Part shown: one piece after another, positions 10,359-19,629 of the stretch
Numbering within the stretch: the stretch's first letter is position 1
Layout: each line of letters begins with the position of its first letter
Assembly (NCBI GenBank): GCA_028284495.1
Contig: JANQRP010000014.1
Location: forward strand, 186,001 to 250,000
Length of the DNA stretch: 64,000 nucleotides
Direction: 5' to 3'
DNA from: Longimicrobiales bacterium
Lineage (GTDB): Bacteria > Gemmatimonadota > Gemmatimonadetes > Longimicrobiales > Gaopeijiaceae
Position numbers and translations under genes: made by a program
The notes under the pieces: model-generated
Told to the model about the DNA's origin: nothing
The model's database searches: none
Seen by the model: only the letters and a program-made list of their open reading frames with translations

Positions 10359-11273
10359 TCAGCGGTCGTCGGCGAGGTCCGAGGCGGCGGACTCGGGCGA
10401 GGGGGACTCCGACGCGTCGCCCGCGGGCTCATCGCCGGACGCGGAGGCATCGGCCTCGGCTCCGGCGAGGTCGTCGCCGGCGAACTCGAAGCTCGCCCAG
10501 CGGGACCGACCGTTCGTGCCGGCCGCGTCTTCGACCTCGGGATCGGTCGCGGACGCGTCCGGCTCGTCGGCCGTGCTCTCCTCGCCCGCGTCGTCCTCCT
10601 CGGCGGCCTTCGCCACCTCGCTCGCCAGAGCCGCGAACTCGTCGCCGGCGGCGGCGATCAGTGCGGCCGTGGCCGCGTCTGCCCCCGCGTCCTCCTCCTC
10701 GCCCTCCGCGGGGGGCGTGCCCACCGACGCCCCCGCGCTCAGCGCCTCGCTTCCGAGCCCCACGACCATGTAGTCCTCGACCGTGTCGGCCTCCTGCATC
10801 TCCACCACGTCGATCTCGCGCTCGAGCAGCTGGCGGAAGTTCGCCAGGAAGCGGGCGCGGCGACGCGTCAGCTCCTTGGCGGCCTGCTTGAGCTCGCTCA
10901 GCCGGGTCTCCGACTCGGCGAGGAGCTTGCGGGCGGCCTCCTCCGCCTCCGCACGGATCTTGTCGGCGTCCACCTTCGCCTCAGCACGCGCGGCGTCCGC
11001 CTCGCGCTCGGCCGCCGACGCGATCTCCTGACGCAGCTGCTGCGCCGTCACGAGGGCGTCGTTCACGGCGCGCTCCCGACCGGTCTGCACCTCCACCTGC
11101 TCCTCGAGGCGCTCCAGCTTGTCCTTCAGCGCGATGTTCTCCTTCACGAGCTCCTCGAGCCGTTCGGCCGTGAGCTGAAGGAAGGAGTCCACCTGCTGCG
11201 GTTCGTAGCCCCGGAGCGACTTGGTGAAGTCGCCGGACTTCTTCCGCACGTCGAGCGGTGTGAGATCGATCAT
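10359..11273 (-). CDS. divIVA: DivIVA-domain protein with a long acidic C-terminal tail
   Basis: About 304 residues. The N-terminal DivIVA segment contains I-D-L-T-P-L-D-V and LRGYEPQQVDSFL, followed by a continuous coiled coil from about 35 to 150 rich in A/E/R heptads. The last 125 residues are low-complexity Ala/Glu/Asp/Ser. DivIVA proteins bind curved membrane and recruit division or polar factors. The ATG at 11273 is right before the conserved I-D-L-T motif. It lies between yggS and ileS, the order known from Gram-positive division clusters. The acidic tail has no recognisable fold and may act as a spacer. Confidence 0.9.
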   Translation of the reverse strand: MIDLTPLDVRKKSGDFTKSLRGYEPQQVDSFLQLTAERLEELVKENIALKDKLERLEEQVEVQTGRERAVNDALVTAQQLRQEIASAAEREADAARAEAKVDADKIRAEAEEAARKLLAESETRLSELKQAAKELTRRRARFLANFRQLLEREIDVVEMQEADTVEDYMVVGLGSEALSAGASVGTPPAEGEEEDAGADAATAALIAAAGDEFAALASEVAKAAEEDDAGEESTADEPDASATDPEVEDAAGTNGRSRWASFEFAGDDLAGAEADASASGDEPAGDASESPSPESAASDLADDR

Positions 11274-11305
11274 CGTGCTTTCCGATTGCGGGGCGTCGCC
11301 CCTGG

Positions 11306-12010
11306 TCAGGCTGCCTCGTACCCTGGTCGCGCGCCGAACAGCGCGGTGCCGACGCGAACCATGGTGCTTCCCTCCTCGATCGCGATGCCGAGGTCGTTCG
11401 TCATGCCCATCGAGAGCGTTTCCCCGACGTGCGGGGCGTGGTGGCGGACGCTCTCCAACGTCTCGCGCAGGCGCCGAAACGTCCCGCGAAGGACCGCCTC
11501 GTCGTCCACGAAGGGCGCCATCGTCATCAGGCCGTCCAGCCTCAGCCCGTCGAGCCCGGCGACCTCGAGGATCTCCTCCACGACGCGCGCACCCTCGAAA
11601 CCACCCTTGGCATCCTCGCCCGAAGTGTTCACCTGGGCCAGTACCGGCAGCTTCGAGCCGACCACGGCGTCGGCCAGCTTCCGGGCGACCTTGAGCCGCT
11701 CGACGGAGTGAACCAGGTCCGCCACGCCCGGAAGACGGGACGCCTTCCGGCTCTGGATCGAGCCGATCATGTGCCAGCGCACGCCATCCGGCCGCCCGAA
11801 CCGGGCCACCTTCTCCTCCAGCTCGGCGACGCGGTTCTCGCCGAAATCGGTGAGTCCCGCCTCGAGCGCGGCCTCGATGGCCTCGAAGGGGTGACTCTTC
11901 GTCACCGCCACGAGCGTCACCGCGCCGGGCGCTCGCCCCGCGCGGACGCACGCCTCCTCGATCGACGCACGCACGCGCGGGAGCGTTTCGCGAAGTCGGT
12001 CGGCGTACAT
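11306..12010 (-). CDS. yggS: YggS-family pyridoxal phosphate homeostasis protein
   Basis: 234 residues, the usual family length. Contains VAVTKSHP with the PLP-binding lysine K38, FGENRV, the WHMIGSIQ-x-K segment (usually WHFIGxLQ-x-NK) and the C-terminal MGMTND and VRVGTALFG motifs, forming a single TIM-barrel like the N-terminal domain of alanine racemase. It binds PLP and balances vitamin B6 and amino-acid pools without known catalysis. It sits 32 bases upstream of divIVA and downstream of the tonB terminator. Confidence 0.95.
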   Translation of the reverse strand: MYADRLRETLPRVRASIEEACVRAGRAPGAVTLVAVTKSHPFEAIEAALEAGLTDFGENRVAELEEKVARFGRPDGVRWHMIGSIQSRKASRLPGVADLVHSVERLKVARKLADAVVGSKLPVLAQVNTSGEDAKGGFEGARVVEEILEVAGLDGLRLDGLMTMAPFVDDEAVLRGTFRRLRETLESVRHHAPHVGETLSMGMTNDLGIAIEEGSTMVRVGTALFGARPGYEAA

Positions 12011-12098
12011 CGGTCGGTTCGAAGGTCGGTCGATCGGAGGAGCGGCAGGCGATGGGGCGCGCCCACGGCGTGGTCGGCGGGGGCCCCGAACGCACGAA

Positions 12099-12127
12099 GG
12101 CCCCGCCGGCGGATCGCCGACGGGGCC
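12099..12127 (-). terminator. Hairpin terminator after tonB
   Basis: On the minus strand, about 25 bases after the tonB stop, a 13-bp stem (arms GGCCCCGTCGGCG and CGCCGGCGGGGCC, with one G-U pair) encloses a three-base ATC loop and is followed by TTCGT. It is a very stable hairpin with only a short T tract, so it looks like an intrinsic terminator of the exbB-exbD-exbD-tonB operon; no equally strong hairpin was noticed in the other gaps examined. Confidence 0.7.
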
Positions 12128-12152
12128 CTCGCACTCTTCGGCGCGGACGCGG

Positions 12153-12863
12153 TCAGCGACCCACAGTGAAGGTAATGGGAATCTGGACCCAGACCGCCGT
12201 CGTCTTGTCGCGGTTCTGCGCGGGCACGAACTCCATCACGTCCGCGACCTCGAGCGCCGCGGCGTCGAGCGCGTCGTAGCCGGACGTCCCCGGAGGATCC
12301 TGGCGGACCTGACGGTCGGCCACCTCACCGTTCTCGTCGATGTAGAGCCAGACGACCACCTCGCCACCGATGCCGGACTCCTTGAGGAGCGGCGGGTACT
12401 CGCGCTCGAGCACGCGCTGGACCTCGCGCGAGTTCGTGAGCCGAGGCTCGACGTCGTACGGGATATACCGCGGACCGCTGGTGTTCCCGCTGCTCGTCGT
12501 CATGTCGGGCGGCGGCGGAAGCAGGTCGACCGGATTGTCCTCGAAGGTCGTGGGCGCGATCGTGATGTCCTCGTCGATCTGCGCCTGCGCGATGACCGGC
12601 GTGGCCGGACGCTGGATCGCCTCCGGCGGCGGCGGGATCTCGACCTCGGGCGGGATGTCGATCATCTCGAGTTCCTCGCCCTCGAACGAAACGTCCTCGG
12701 CGGAGAGCTCGGGGAAGAGCGCGAAGAGGGCGAAGTGGACCGCGATCGCGGCCATCATGCCGCCCCAGAACCACGACTCCCAGCCTTCCTTGAGCTTGTC
12801 GTTGGCGGTCTCTTCGCCCGCCAAAAGGCTCGTGCTCTTCTCCGGTACGGGTTGAGCGTTCAT
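12153..12863 (-). CDS. tonB: TonB-family energy transducer
   Basis: 236 residues. A cytoplasmic N-terminus of about 30 residues, one membrane helix at about 32-50, a Pro-rich periplasmic linker (PPEVEIPPPPEAIQRP at about 71-86) and a C-terminal TonB domain with the G-x-V-V-V-W-L-Y-I-D-E-N-G-E-V pattern and V-x-F-x-P-A segment. It couples the proton-motive force captured by ExbB/ExbD to outer-membrane transporters. The ATG at 12863 overlaps the upstream exbD stop (ATGA). It is last in its operon. Confidence 0.93.
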   Translation of the reverse strand: MNAQPVPEKSTSLLAGEETANDKLKEGWESWFWGGMMAAIAVHFALFALFPELSAEDVSFEGEELEMIDIPPEVEIPPPPEAIQRPATPVIAQAQIDEDITIAPTTFEDNPVDLLPPPPDMTTSSGNTSGPRYIPYDVEPRLTNSREVQRVLEREYPPLLKESGIGGEVVVWLYIDENGEVADRQVRQDPPGTSGYDALDAAALEVADVMEFVPAQNRDKTTAVWVQIPITFTVGR

Positions 12864-13309
12864 CGGCGTGCCCTCGTCATGCGCTGTTCGAGTTCGGTCG
12901 CGAAGACCACGCGGACGACCCCCGCGGCCTTGAGCTGCTCCTGCATCTCGTCGATCAGCCGGTACGGCACCTCGCGGTCCGACCGGATCGAAACGACCAG
13001 TCGCTGGTCGGTCTCCACGTAGAGCGGAGCCACGAGCGGCGAGACCTGGCTCATCTGGATGGGCTGATCGTTGATGAAGATCTCGCCGGCCTGCGTCATC
13101 CAGACGTTGAGAATGTCGTCACGCTTCTCGTCGATCTTCTCCGTCGCCTCGGCCTGCGGCCAGATGATGTCCTGCTCCTTGTCGGTGCGGAACACCGTCG
13201 TGACCATGAAGAAGATCAGCAGCAGGAACGCAATGTCGGCGAGCGACGAGTCGGGAATCTTGTCCGACGCGGACGACTTCCGATTGAATCCTCCACCCTT
13301 GATCGACAT
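12860..13309 (-). CDS. exbD: ExbD/TolR-family biopolymer transport protein (second copy)
   Basis: 149 residues. Short basic N-terminus, single membrane helix with the conserved aspartate D25 in SLADIAFLLLIFF, and a periplasmic domain. It is homologous to, but clearly diverged from, the neighbouring copy at 13309: the periplasmic halves share little beyond the fold pattern. It works as the peptidoglycan/TonB-side partner of ExbB. Start and stop overlap both neighbours (TGATG and ATGA). Confidence 0.93.
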   Translation of the reverse strand: MSIKGGGFNRKSSASDKIPDSSLADIAFLLLIFFMVTTVFRTDKEQDIIWPQAEATEKIDEKRDDILNVWMTQAGEIFINDQPIQMSQVSPLVAPLYVETDQRLVVSIRSDREVPYRLIDEMQEQLKAAGVVRVVFATELEQRMTRARR

Positions 13310-13737
13310 CAGCCGCCCTCCTGCACCTGCAGAGAGATCTTGTCGGCACCGGCGGTCTGGAGCCCGTCCAGCACGTTGATCATGTGCCGGTAGGCCGCCT
13401 CCGGATGCGTCTGCACCACGGCGATCAGGTTCTCGTTCTGCGAGTAGTCCTGACGCCAGGTCGCCTCGACGGCGTTCGCCTCGATGGTCTGAAGCTGCTC
13501 TGACTCACCCCGCTTGATCTGGATCCGGCCGTCGGGCTGGACCAGGAAGAACATGAGGTTCTTCGGGTTGATCTCCTGGTCTTCCGCGTTCGGCTCGGGC
13601 AGCACGATCGCGAGCCCCTTGTCCTTCGGGAACACGGTCGTGACGAGGAAGAAGATCAGCAGAAGGAATGCGATGTCCGCCATCGACGACGACGGGATCT
13701 CGTCGCTGACCTTCGACTTCTTCTGGAGAACGGCCAT
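13309..13737 (-). CDS. exbD: ExbD/TolR-family biopolymer transport protein (first copy)
   Basis: 142 residues with membrane helix SMADIAFLLLIFFLVTTVF at 18-36, proton-path aspartate D21, and a periplasmic domain ending in Gln-Val-Gln-Glu-Gly-Gly. It lies between exbB (about 100 bases upstream) and the second exbD, with which it shares one base. Two ExbD proteins behind a single ExbB suggest a mixed ExbD1-ExbD2 stator, as known for some TonB systems in other phyla. Confidence 0.93.
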   Translation of the reverse strand: MAVLQKKSKVSDEIPSSSMADIAFLLLIFFLVTTVFPKDKGLAIVLPEPNAEDQEINPKNLMFFLVQPDGRIQIKRGESEQLQTIEANAVEATWRQDYSQNENLIAVVQTHPEAAYRHMINVLDGLQTAGADKISLQVQEGG

Positions 13738-13840
13738 GAAGGGCTCGGTGTGGGGGTTCGAGATTTCTTACTGGATCGTACGGGCCCGGGTTCCCGCTGC
13801 CGGGTTCCGGGGTCGCGATCCGCGTTCGTCCAACGGGCGC

Positions 13841-14602
13841 CTAGACCTGCGAGTCGTCGAGGTCGGCACCGCGCGTATCCACCTCGGGGGATGGCGCCGG
13901 GCGGGCGACCGCCGGCTCCGCACGCGGCACGGCACGCTGGCCCTCCTTCACCACCTGGAGCCGACCGTCCTTCTCGAGATCCCACGCGATGTTCAGAATC
14001 CGCTGGGCTCCCTGTTCCATGTCGAGGATCAGTCCGTCGATCTGCGTCACGAAGTAGTTGTAGCCGATGTTGACCGGCACGGCGATGACGAGGCCGGTGG
14101 CGGTCGTCAGGAGCGCCACCTTGATGCCGCCGGCGACGAGCGCCGGGTCGACGTTTCCGGCCCGCGCGATCGCGTCGAAGGCGATGATCATGCCCGCGAC
14201 GGTACCGAGGAAACCCATCAGGGGGGCCACGTTGGCGATCGTCGCGAGGATGACGAGGCCGCGCTCGAGAAACGACAGCTCGATCGTGCCGGTGGTGCTC
14301 ACCGCGTGGTCGATCTCACCTTCGAGGACGGTCCCGCCCTGCATCCGGCGCAGCCCGGAGTAGAGGATGGCCGCCGTCGGTCCGGGCGTGGACGCCGCGA
14401 TGTCGATCGCCGCCTGCGTCCGACCCGCCCGGGCTTCCTCCTCGACCTCCGCGAGCAGACGCTGCGTGCCGCGGTGCGCGGCATAGAGCGTCCACGTCTT
14501 CGCGATGATCACGCCCAGCGCGATCAGCGAACACAGGATCAGCGGATACATCATCGGCCCGCCGTCGGCGAACAGCGTCAGGAGATCGTATTGGGTGTTC
14601 AA
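13841..14602 (-). CDS. exbB: ExbB/TolQ/MotA-family proton channel protein
   Basis: 253 residues with three membrane segments (about 14-36, 117-140 and 157-182) and the family core ERGLVILATIANVAPLMGFLGTVAGMI. The polar residues of the third helix (LLTTATGLVIAVPVNIGYN) match the ExbB/TolQ proton-path helix. It opens the TonB operon. The start is TTG at 14602 with AAGGA eight bases upstream. A Pro/Ala-rich C-terminal extension of about 35 residues is not part of the usual fold. Confidence 0.95.
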   Translation of the reverse strand: MNTQYDLLTLFADGGPMMYPLILCSLIALGVIIAKTWTLYAAHRGTQRLLAEVEEEARAGRTQAAIDIAASTPGPTAAILYSGLRRMQGGTVLEGEIDHAVSTTGTIELSFLERGLVILATIANVAPLMGFLGTVAGMIIAFDAIARAGNVDPALVAGGIKVALLTTATGLVIAVPVNIGYNYFVTQIDGLILDMEQGAQRILNIAWDLEKDGRLQVVKEGQRAVPRAEPAVARPAPSPEVDTRGADLDDSQV

Positions 14603-14667
14603 GAACGGTCCTTGTGAGGGGTCGTCTCAATCGTGTCGGCGCGGTACTCCTGGGGCCGGACCGCGAG

Positions 14668-14697
14668 AATCTACCGGGGCCCTTTCACGCATGTCAA
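14668..14697 (-). promoter_or_regulatory. Sigma70-type promoter of the exbB operon
   Basis: On the minus strand TTGACA (14697-14692) is followed after 18 bases by TAGATT (14673-14668). The first box is perfect and the second matches TATAAT in four of six positions. Transcription would begin about 60 bases before the exbB start, leaving room for its AAGGA ribosome site. The surrounding stretch is locally AT-richer than the flanking genes. No operator such as a Fur box was recognised. Confidence 0.6.
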
Positions 14698-14728
14698 CGC
14701 GAAAGATTTTCTCACGGCTGGCCATGTG

Positions 14729-15523
14729 TCATGCGGGCTTCGCCGCGAGCGCGGGCGTCCCCTTGCGGGCGGCGCCGGTCAGGATCTCGCGCAGCCGCTC
14801 GGGCCCCACGTCCCGCTCCATCCGTCCGCCGCGCGCCACGCTCACCCGCGCGGACTCCTCGGAGATGACGACCACGATGGCGTCGGTCTCCTCGCTGAGG
14901 CCCAGCGCGGCGCGGTGTCGCGTGCCGAGCGACTTGTCCGTGAGCGTGTACTGCGTCAGCGGCAGGATCGCGCCCGCGCAGCGGATCTGGTCGCCACGCA
15001 CGAGGATCGCCCCGTCGTGCAGCGGCGAGTAGGGCGTGAAGATGGTCGTGATCATGTCGGCGGACACGCGCGCCTCGACCGGGCTGCCGGTCTCGGCGTA
15101 CTCGTCGAGCCCCACCTCCTGCTCCACCGCGATGATCGCGCCGATCTTCGAGCGCGAGAGGCGCTCCACCGCCTCGGCGATCTCGTCCGCGACCTCGCTC
15201 TCCTGGAGCGTCGTGAAGATCCGGACCATCCGACTCTGCCCGATGCGGGCGAGGGCCGAGCGCAGCTCCGGCTGGAAGACGACCAGCGCGAGAATGACGC
15301 CGTACTGGAAGACGGTTTCGAGCAGGTAGCGGATCAGGTCCAGGCCGAACAGCTGCGCCGCCAGATAGATGCCGCCCAGGACGAACAGCCCGAGCAGGAT
15401 CTGCATCGCCCGCGTCCGCTGGACCAGCAGGAAGACGCGGTAGAGGATCGCCGCGACGAGCAGGATCTCGAAGAGGTCGAGCCACCCCGGTCGGAGCAGC
15501 GCGAGATCGTCGAGAACGTTCAC
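14729..15523 (-). CDS. cdaA: Membrane diadenylate cyclase (c-di-AMP synthase CdaA type)
   Basis: 264 residues: three membrane helices in 1-90, then a DAC domain with the catalytic DGA motif at 170-172 and RHR at 202-204. It condenses two ATP to c-di-AMP, a messenger for osmolyte and envelope control. It follows ftsH by 55 bases. The YbbR-domain regulator gene (cdaR) and glmM that commonly accompany cdaA are not beside it; the TonB operon comes next. Start ATG at 15523. Confidence 0.95.
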   Translation of the reverse strand: MNVLDDLALLRPGWLDLFEILLVAAILYRVFLLVQRTRAMQILLGLFVLGGIYLAAQLFGLDLIRYLLETVFQYGVILALVVFQPELRSALARIGQSRMVRIFTTLQESEVADEIAEAVERLSRSKIGAIIAVEQEVGLDEYAETGSPVEARVSADMITTIFTPYSPLHDGAILVRGDQIRCAGAILPLTQYTLTDKSLGTRHRAALGLSEETDAIVVVISEESARVSVARGGRMERDVGPERLREILTGAARKGTPALAAKPA

Positions 15524-15578
15524 GCTCGGTCTCCGCTCCGGCGATGCATGGGCGAGGGCGGGGGCGAGGGGCGTGCGA

Positions 15579-17570
15579 TCAGTCGCCGGTGGCCGGGTGT
15601 GGCGGCGGCATCAGGCCGCCCTCGGGCCGCGGGGTCGGCCGCGCCGGCGCCTTCACACCGCCGTCCTGCGGTTCGCCGAGCAGCGGCTCGGTCGGGACGT
15701 CGGGCGGTGGAAGCTGCCGGCCCTGGCTCAGCAGCTCGATCTCCTGCTGGTCGATCGTCTCGCGCTCGAGCAGCGCCTGCGCGATCGCTTCCAGCAGCTC
15801 CGTATTCTGCTGCAGCACCACCTGGGCGGCCGAGTGCGCTTCGTCGAGGAGGCGCTTGACCTCCTGGTCGACCTGCTGGGCGGTGTGCTCGGAGACCTGA
15901 CGGCGATGCCCGATCTCGCGGCCGAGGAAGACCTCCTGCTCGGAGTCGCCGACCGCCATGAGGCCGATCACCTCGCTCATCCCGAACGACGTGACCATGC
16001 GACGCGCCATCTGCGTGGCGCGCTCGATGTCGTTGCCCGCTCCCGTCGTGACCTCGTCTTCGCCGAAAATCATCTCCTCGGCCACGCGTCCGCCAAAGAG
16101 CATCACGAGCTGCCCCTCGAGCCACTTCTTCGTGTAGGAGTGGCGGTCCTCGGTCGGGAGCGAGGCGGTCAGGCCCAGCGCACGACCGCGCGGTACGATG
16201 GTGACCTTGTGCACCGGGTCGAGGCCCTCGACCCGCAGGCCGATCACGGCGTGGCCGGCCTCGTGGTAGGCGGTCAGCTCGCGCTCCTTCTCGGTCAGGA
16301 CGAGCGAGCGGCGCTCGGTGCCGAGCATGACCTTGTCCTTGGCCTTTTCGAAGTCGTCCATCGACACCTTGTCGGCGTTCGATCGGGCGGCGAGTAGCGC
16401 GGCCTCGTTGCAGATGTTCGCGAGGTCGGCGCCGGAAAGGCCCGGGGTGCCCCGCGCGATGACCGAAAGCTCCACGTCGTTCTCGAGGGGCAGCTTCTTG
16501 GCGTGTACCCGCAGGATGGCCTCGCGGCCCTTCACGTCCGGCGCGTCCACGACGACCTGCCGGTCGAAGCGTCCGGGGCGGAGCAGCGCGGGGTCGAGCA
16601 CGTCGGGCCGGTTGGTGGCCGCGAGCAGGATGACCCCCTCGTTCGACTCGAATCCGTCCATCTCGACCAGGAGCGCGTTGAGCGTCTGCTCGCGCTCGTC
16701 GTGTCCGCCGCCGAGCCCGGCGCCGCGGTGGCGACCCACCGCGTCGATCTCGTCGATGAAGATGATGCAGGGGGCGTGCGTCTTTCCCTGTTCGAAGAGG
16801 TCGCGCACGCGGGACGCGCCCACGCCCACGAACATCTCGACGAAGTCCGATCCGGACATCTGGAAGAACGGCCGACCCGCCTCGCCTGCAACCGCCTTGG
16901 CGAGGAGCGTCTTGCCGGTTCCGGGAGGTCCGACCAGCAGCACGCCCTTGGGCAGCCGTCCGCCGAGCCGCGCGAACTTCTGCGGGTCCTTGAGGAACTC
17001 GATGATCTCCTGGAGCTCCTCCTTCGCCTCGTCCGCGCCGGCCACGTCCTGGAACGTCACCTTCGGCGTGTCGGGCGAGATGAGCTTGGCCTTCGACCGG
17101 CCGAACTGGAACGCGCGGTTCCCCCCGCCCTGCATCGAACGGAAGATCCAGAACCAGAAGACGAGGATCAGGATCCAGGGAAGCGCGCCGAGCAGGATGG
17201 TCCCCCACCCCGTCTGTGCCTCCTCGGCGCTGACGTCGGTGACGCCCTGCTCGCGGAGCCGCTGCGAGAACTCGGAGTCGGCGGGGAACGGCGCGAGCGT
17301 GCGGAACTCGGTGACCGCCTGCCCCTCGATCTGGGCCTCGGACTCGAACTCGCCCTCGAGCCCGCGCGCGCCCACGACCGTCACGGAGAAGACGTTGCTG
17401 GCGTCGAGCTGCTCCTCGAACTGCGTCCAGGTGATCTCGACGAACTCGCTGTCCGCCCCGCGCAGGAACTGGATCGCGAGGACCGACATGAGGATGATGA
17501 GCGCCCAGAGCGCGAGGTTCTTCGAGCCCCGCGTGAGGCGGTCGTTGTTCTGGGATTCCTGCTCAGCCAT
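15579..17570 (-). CDS. ftsH: ATP-dependent zinc metalloprotease FtsH
   Basis: 663 residues. Two membrane helices (about 19-36 and 123-143) flank a periplasmic domain; the AAA+ domain has Walker A GPPGTGKT at 214-221, Walker B IIFIDEID near 269-276, and the second region of homology; the M41 protease domain has HEAGH at 436-440. The C-terminal 45 residues are Pro-rich. It degrades unstable or misassembled membrane and soluble proteins. The gene order tilS-hpt-ftsH is conserved in many bacteria and present here. Confidence 0.97.
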   Translation of the reverse strand: MAEQESQNNDRLTRGSKNLALWALIILMSVLAIQFLRGADSEFVEITWTQFEEQLDASNVFSVTVVGARGLEGEFESEAQIEGQAVTEFRTLAPFPADSEFSQRLREQGVTDVSAEEAQTGWGTILLGALPWILILVFWFWIFRSMQGGGNRAFQFGRSKAKLISPDTPKVTFQDVAGADEAKEELQEIIEFLKDPQKFARLGGRLPKGVLLVGPPGTGKTLLAKAVAGEAGRPFFQMSGSDFVEMFVGVGASRVRDLFEQGKTHAPCIIFIDEIDAVGRHRGAGLGGGHDEREQTLNALLVEMDGFESNEGVILLAATNRPDVLDPALLRPGRFDRQVVVDAPDVKGREAILRVHAKKLPLENDVELSVIARGTPGLSGADLANICNEAALLAARSNADKVSMDDFEKAKDKVMLGTERRSLVLTEKERELTAYHEAGHAVIGLRVEGLDPVHKVTIVPRGRALGLTASLPTEDRHSYTKKWLEGQLVMLFGGRVAEEMIFGEDEVTTGAGNDIERATQMARRMVTSFGMSEVIGLMAVGDSEQEVFLGREIGHRRQVSEHTAQQVDQEVKRLLDEAHSAAQVVLQQNTELLEAIAQALLERETIDQQEIELLSQGRQLPPPDVPTEPLLGEPQDGGVKAPARPTPRPEGGLMPPPHPATGD

Positions 17571-17590
17571 GTGTGTCTCGCTCTGGGAGC

Positions 17591-18160
17591 CTATCCGGCG
17601 TCGGACTGGAGCACGCCGACGTAGGGCAGGTTCCTGAACTGTTCAGCGAAGTCGAGGCCATACCCCACGAGAAACCCCGGGGGTGCATCGAATCCGACCC
17701 AGCGGGCCGGAGGGTCGAGCGCAACGAGTCGCTTGTGCAGCAGCGCGCACACCTCGAGGTGGGCGGGCTTCTGCGCCTCGAACACCGGCAGCAGACGCTT
17801 CAGGGTCGTACCACTGTCGATGATGTCCTCTACGATAACCACGAATCGCCCCTCGAGGGACGTGTCGGGGCGATATTTCAGCGTAACCTCGCCGCTCGAA
17901 ACCGTTCCCGCGTGGTAGCTCGCGGCCACCATGAAGTCGAGCTTCACGGGCCGCGGGATCGCGCGGGCCAGGTCGGCGAGGAAGAGGAACGAGCCCTTGA
18001 GCATCCCGATCAGCAGGATCTCCTCGTCCGCCGGGGCCGCCGCCGCGATCTCGCGTCCGATCTCTCCGATCCGGTTGGCCAGGTCCGCCTCGGAGAAGAC
18101 GACCCGCTCGATCACGTGCTCGCCGGTCCGCGGATCCGAGCGGGGGTCGGTGAGGGTCAT
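17591..18160 (-). CDS. hpt: Hypoxanthine (guanine) phosphoribosyltransferase
   Basis: 189 residues with the PRPP-binding loop EDIIDSGTT at 111-119 and the flexible-loop region around [10 protein letters not shown]. It converts hypoxanthine or guanine plus PRPP to IMP or GMP in purine salvage. The ATG at 18160 overlaps the tilS stop (ATGA), and ftsH begins 20 bases after its stop, matching the classic tilS-hpt-ftsH arrangement. Confidence 0.95.
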   Translation of the reverse strand: MTLTDPRSDPRTGEHVIERVVFSEADLANRIGEIGREIAAAAPADEEILLIGMLKGSFLFLADLARAIPRPVKLDFMVAASYHAGTVSSGEVTLKYRPDTSLEGRFVVIVEDIIDSGTTLKRLLPVFEAQKPAHLEVCALLHKRLVALDPPARWVGFDAPPGFLVGYGLDFAEQFRNLPYVGVLQSDAG

Positions 18161-19629
18161 GCGTCGAGGTCCAGTCGGAGATGGAGGCGGATCGGGGGAC
18201 CCTCGATCGTATCGTCCGACCGCGCGGGACCCAACCCTTCAGCCGCGAGCACGGCCCCGCCGCGGTCCACGAGCACCCAGCGCCGGTACCGCTCGAGACG
18301 GGGCACGCGGGCCTCGGCCCACGCCTTGGCCACGGCGGTCGTGCCGAAATCGAGCGTGATGCGGTCGCCCTCCCGCCAGGCGCGGAGGGTGAGCGGAAAG
18401 GCCGCGGACGGGAGGTCGAGAGAGAGGTCGGGGGGGGAGTCGGCGGGGCGGGCGCCGCCGGTTCGCCACTCGGCCCGCCACGTGGCCCGGAGCGCGCGGC
18501 CGCCGACGTCCACGACACCGCCGTCCGCCCCCGCACTCGCACTCGCACCCGCCCTCGCACTCGCACTCGGCGCCGGAATCTCGAGTTGGTTGGGCGCGCC
18601 TCCGCCCGCGCCTGCGCGCGCCAGAGCTCCCGACCGCCGGAGTCGCCACCGATCGAACTCCCGCTCGAGCCGGAGGTCGCTCGGAAGGTCCACGCCCCGG
18701 CCGCTCTGGGCGTCCGGGGGCAGATCCATGGCGGCGGCGGTGGCCGCCTCGCTCAGCGCGACGCCCATCCGACGCGCCGCGCCTCGGAGCAGCGCCCGAC
18801 GGAGCGGCTCGTCGGCGCGCGCCCACAGCTCGGCGGGGATCCCGTCCGGCGGAAGGAGGCGATCCACCAGCGCGTCGAGCTCGGCCGCCCCGCGCTCGGC
18901 GTTGCGCGCCAGCCGAAGGAGCGCGTCGCGAGCGCCCGGCACCACGTCGTTGAGCAGCGGCAGCACCTCGTTCCGCAGCCGGTTGCGGGTCGCGATCGGC
19001 TGCTCGTTGGTCGGATCGGCGCGGACGGGCAGACCGTGGGCGGCGGCATGCGCGGCCAAGTCGGTTCGGCCCACCGGTTCGTCGACCAGAAGGAAGGGGC
19101 GGACGATCCGGTCGCGACGCGCGGGGATCCCCACGAGGCCCTGCACGCCCGTGCCCCGCAGGATCCGGAAGAGCACCGTCTCGACCTGATCGTCCGCGTG
19201 ATGGGCCGTCCAGATCCGGTCGGCGCCGACCGCGTCCGCGACCTCCGAGAGCCAGGCGTAGCGGAGGTGCCGCGCCTCGGCCTCGGACGCGGGCGGGGTC
19301 TCGAGCCGGTGGCCGTGGAACTCCACGCCCCACTCCGCGGCGGTCGCCGCGAGCGCGCGGGCCGCCTCGGCCGAATCGGGACGCATCGCGTGGTCGAGAT
19401 GCGCCGCGATCGGCCCGCCGCCCGCGGCCGCACGCACGCGCTCGTCATGCAGAACGAGGTCGAGCAGGACGGTCGAGTCCAGACCGCCCGACCAGGCGAC
19501 GAGGATCGGTCCGCGCGATGGTGCGCCCGGTCCCGCCTCGGGCGGCTCGCGAATGCCCTGGGGGCCCGCCCCATCCGACGAGCGCGCCAGCGCGCGCGCA
19601 ACGTCGGCTCCGAGGTCCCGCGACGTCAC
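18157..19629 (-). CDS. tilS: tRNA(Ile)-lysidine synthase
   Basis: About 490 residues. The N-type ATP pyrophosphatase P-loop SGGLDS lies at 47-52; HHADDQVET and LLVDEPVGR further mark the family, followed by the TilS C-terminal domains. It converts C34 to lysidine in tRNA-Ile(CAU) so that it reads AUA. The start is GTG at 19629, overlapping the upstream stop as GTGA. An Ala/Ser-rich low-complexity insertion (SASARAGASASAG) encoded by hexamer repeats interrupts the C-terminal part around residue 360, a likely linker. Confidence 0.93.
   Translation of the reverse strand: MTSRDLGADVARALARSSDGAGPQGIREPPEAGPGAPSRGPILVAWSGGLDSTVLLDLVLHDERVRAAAGGGPIAAHLDHAMRPDSAEAARALAATAAEWGVEFHGHRLETPPASEAEARHLRYAWLSEVADAVGADRIWTAHHADDQVETVLFRILRGTGVQGLVGIPARRDRIVRPFLLVDEPVGRTDLAAHAAAHGLPVRADPTNEQPIATRNRLRNEVLPLLNDVVPGARDALLRLARNAERGAAELDALVDRLLPPDGIPAELWARADEPLRRALLRGAARRMGVALSEAATAAAMDLPPDAQSGRGVDLPSDLRLEREFDRWRLRRSGALARAGAGGGAPNQLEIPAPSASARAGASASAGADGGVVDVGGRALRATWRAEWRTGGARPADSPPDLSLDLPSAAFPLTLRAWREGDRITLDFGTTAVAKAWAEARVPRLERYRRWVLVDRGGAVLAAEGLGPARSDDTIEGPPIRLHLRLDLDA
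18533..18568. repeat. Six tandem GCACTC-like hexamers inside tilS
   Basis: Six consecutive 6-base units, plus-strand GCACTC, GCACTC, GCACCC, GCCCTC, GCACTC, GCACTC. On the minus strand they encode alternating Ala with Ser, Arg or Gly within TilS. Because the unit is two codons long, copy-number change would keep the frame. The two middle units carry one base difference each. Confidence 0.75.
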
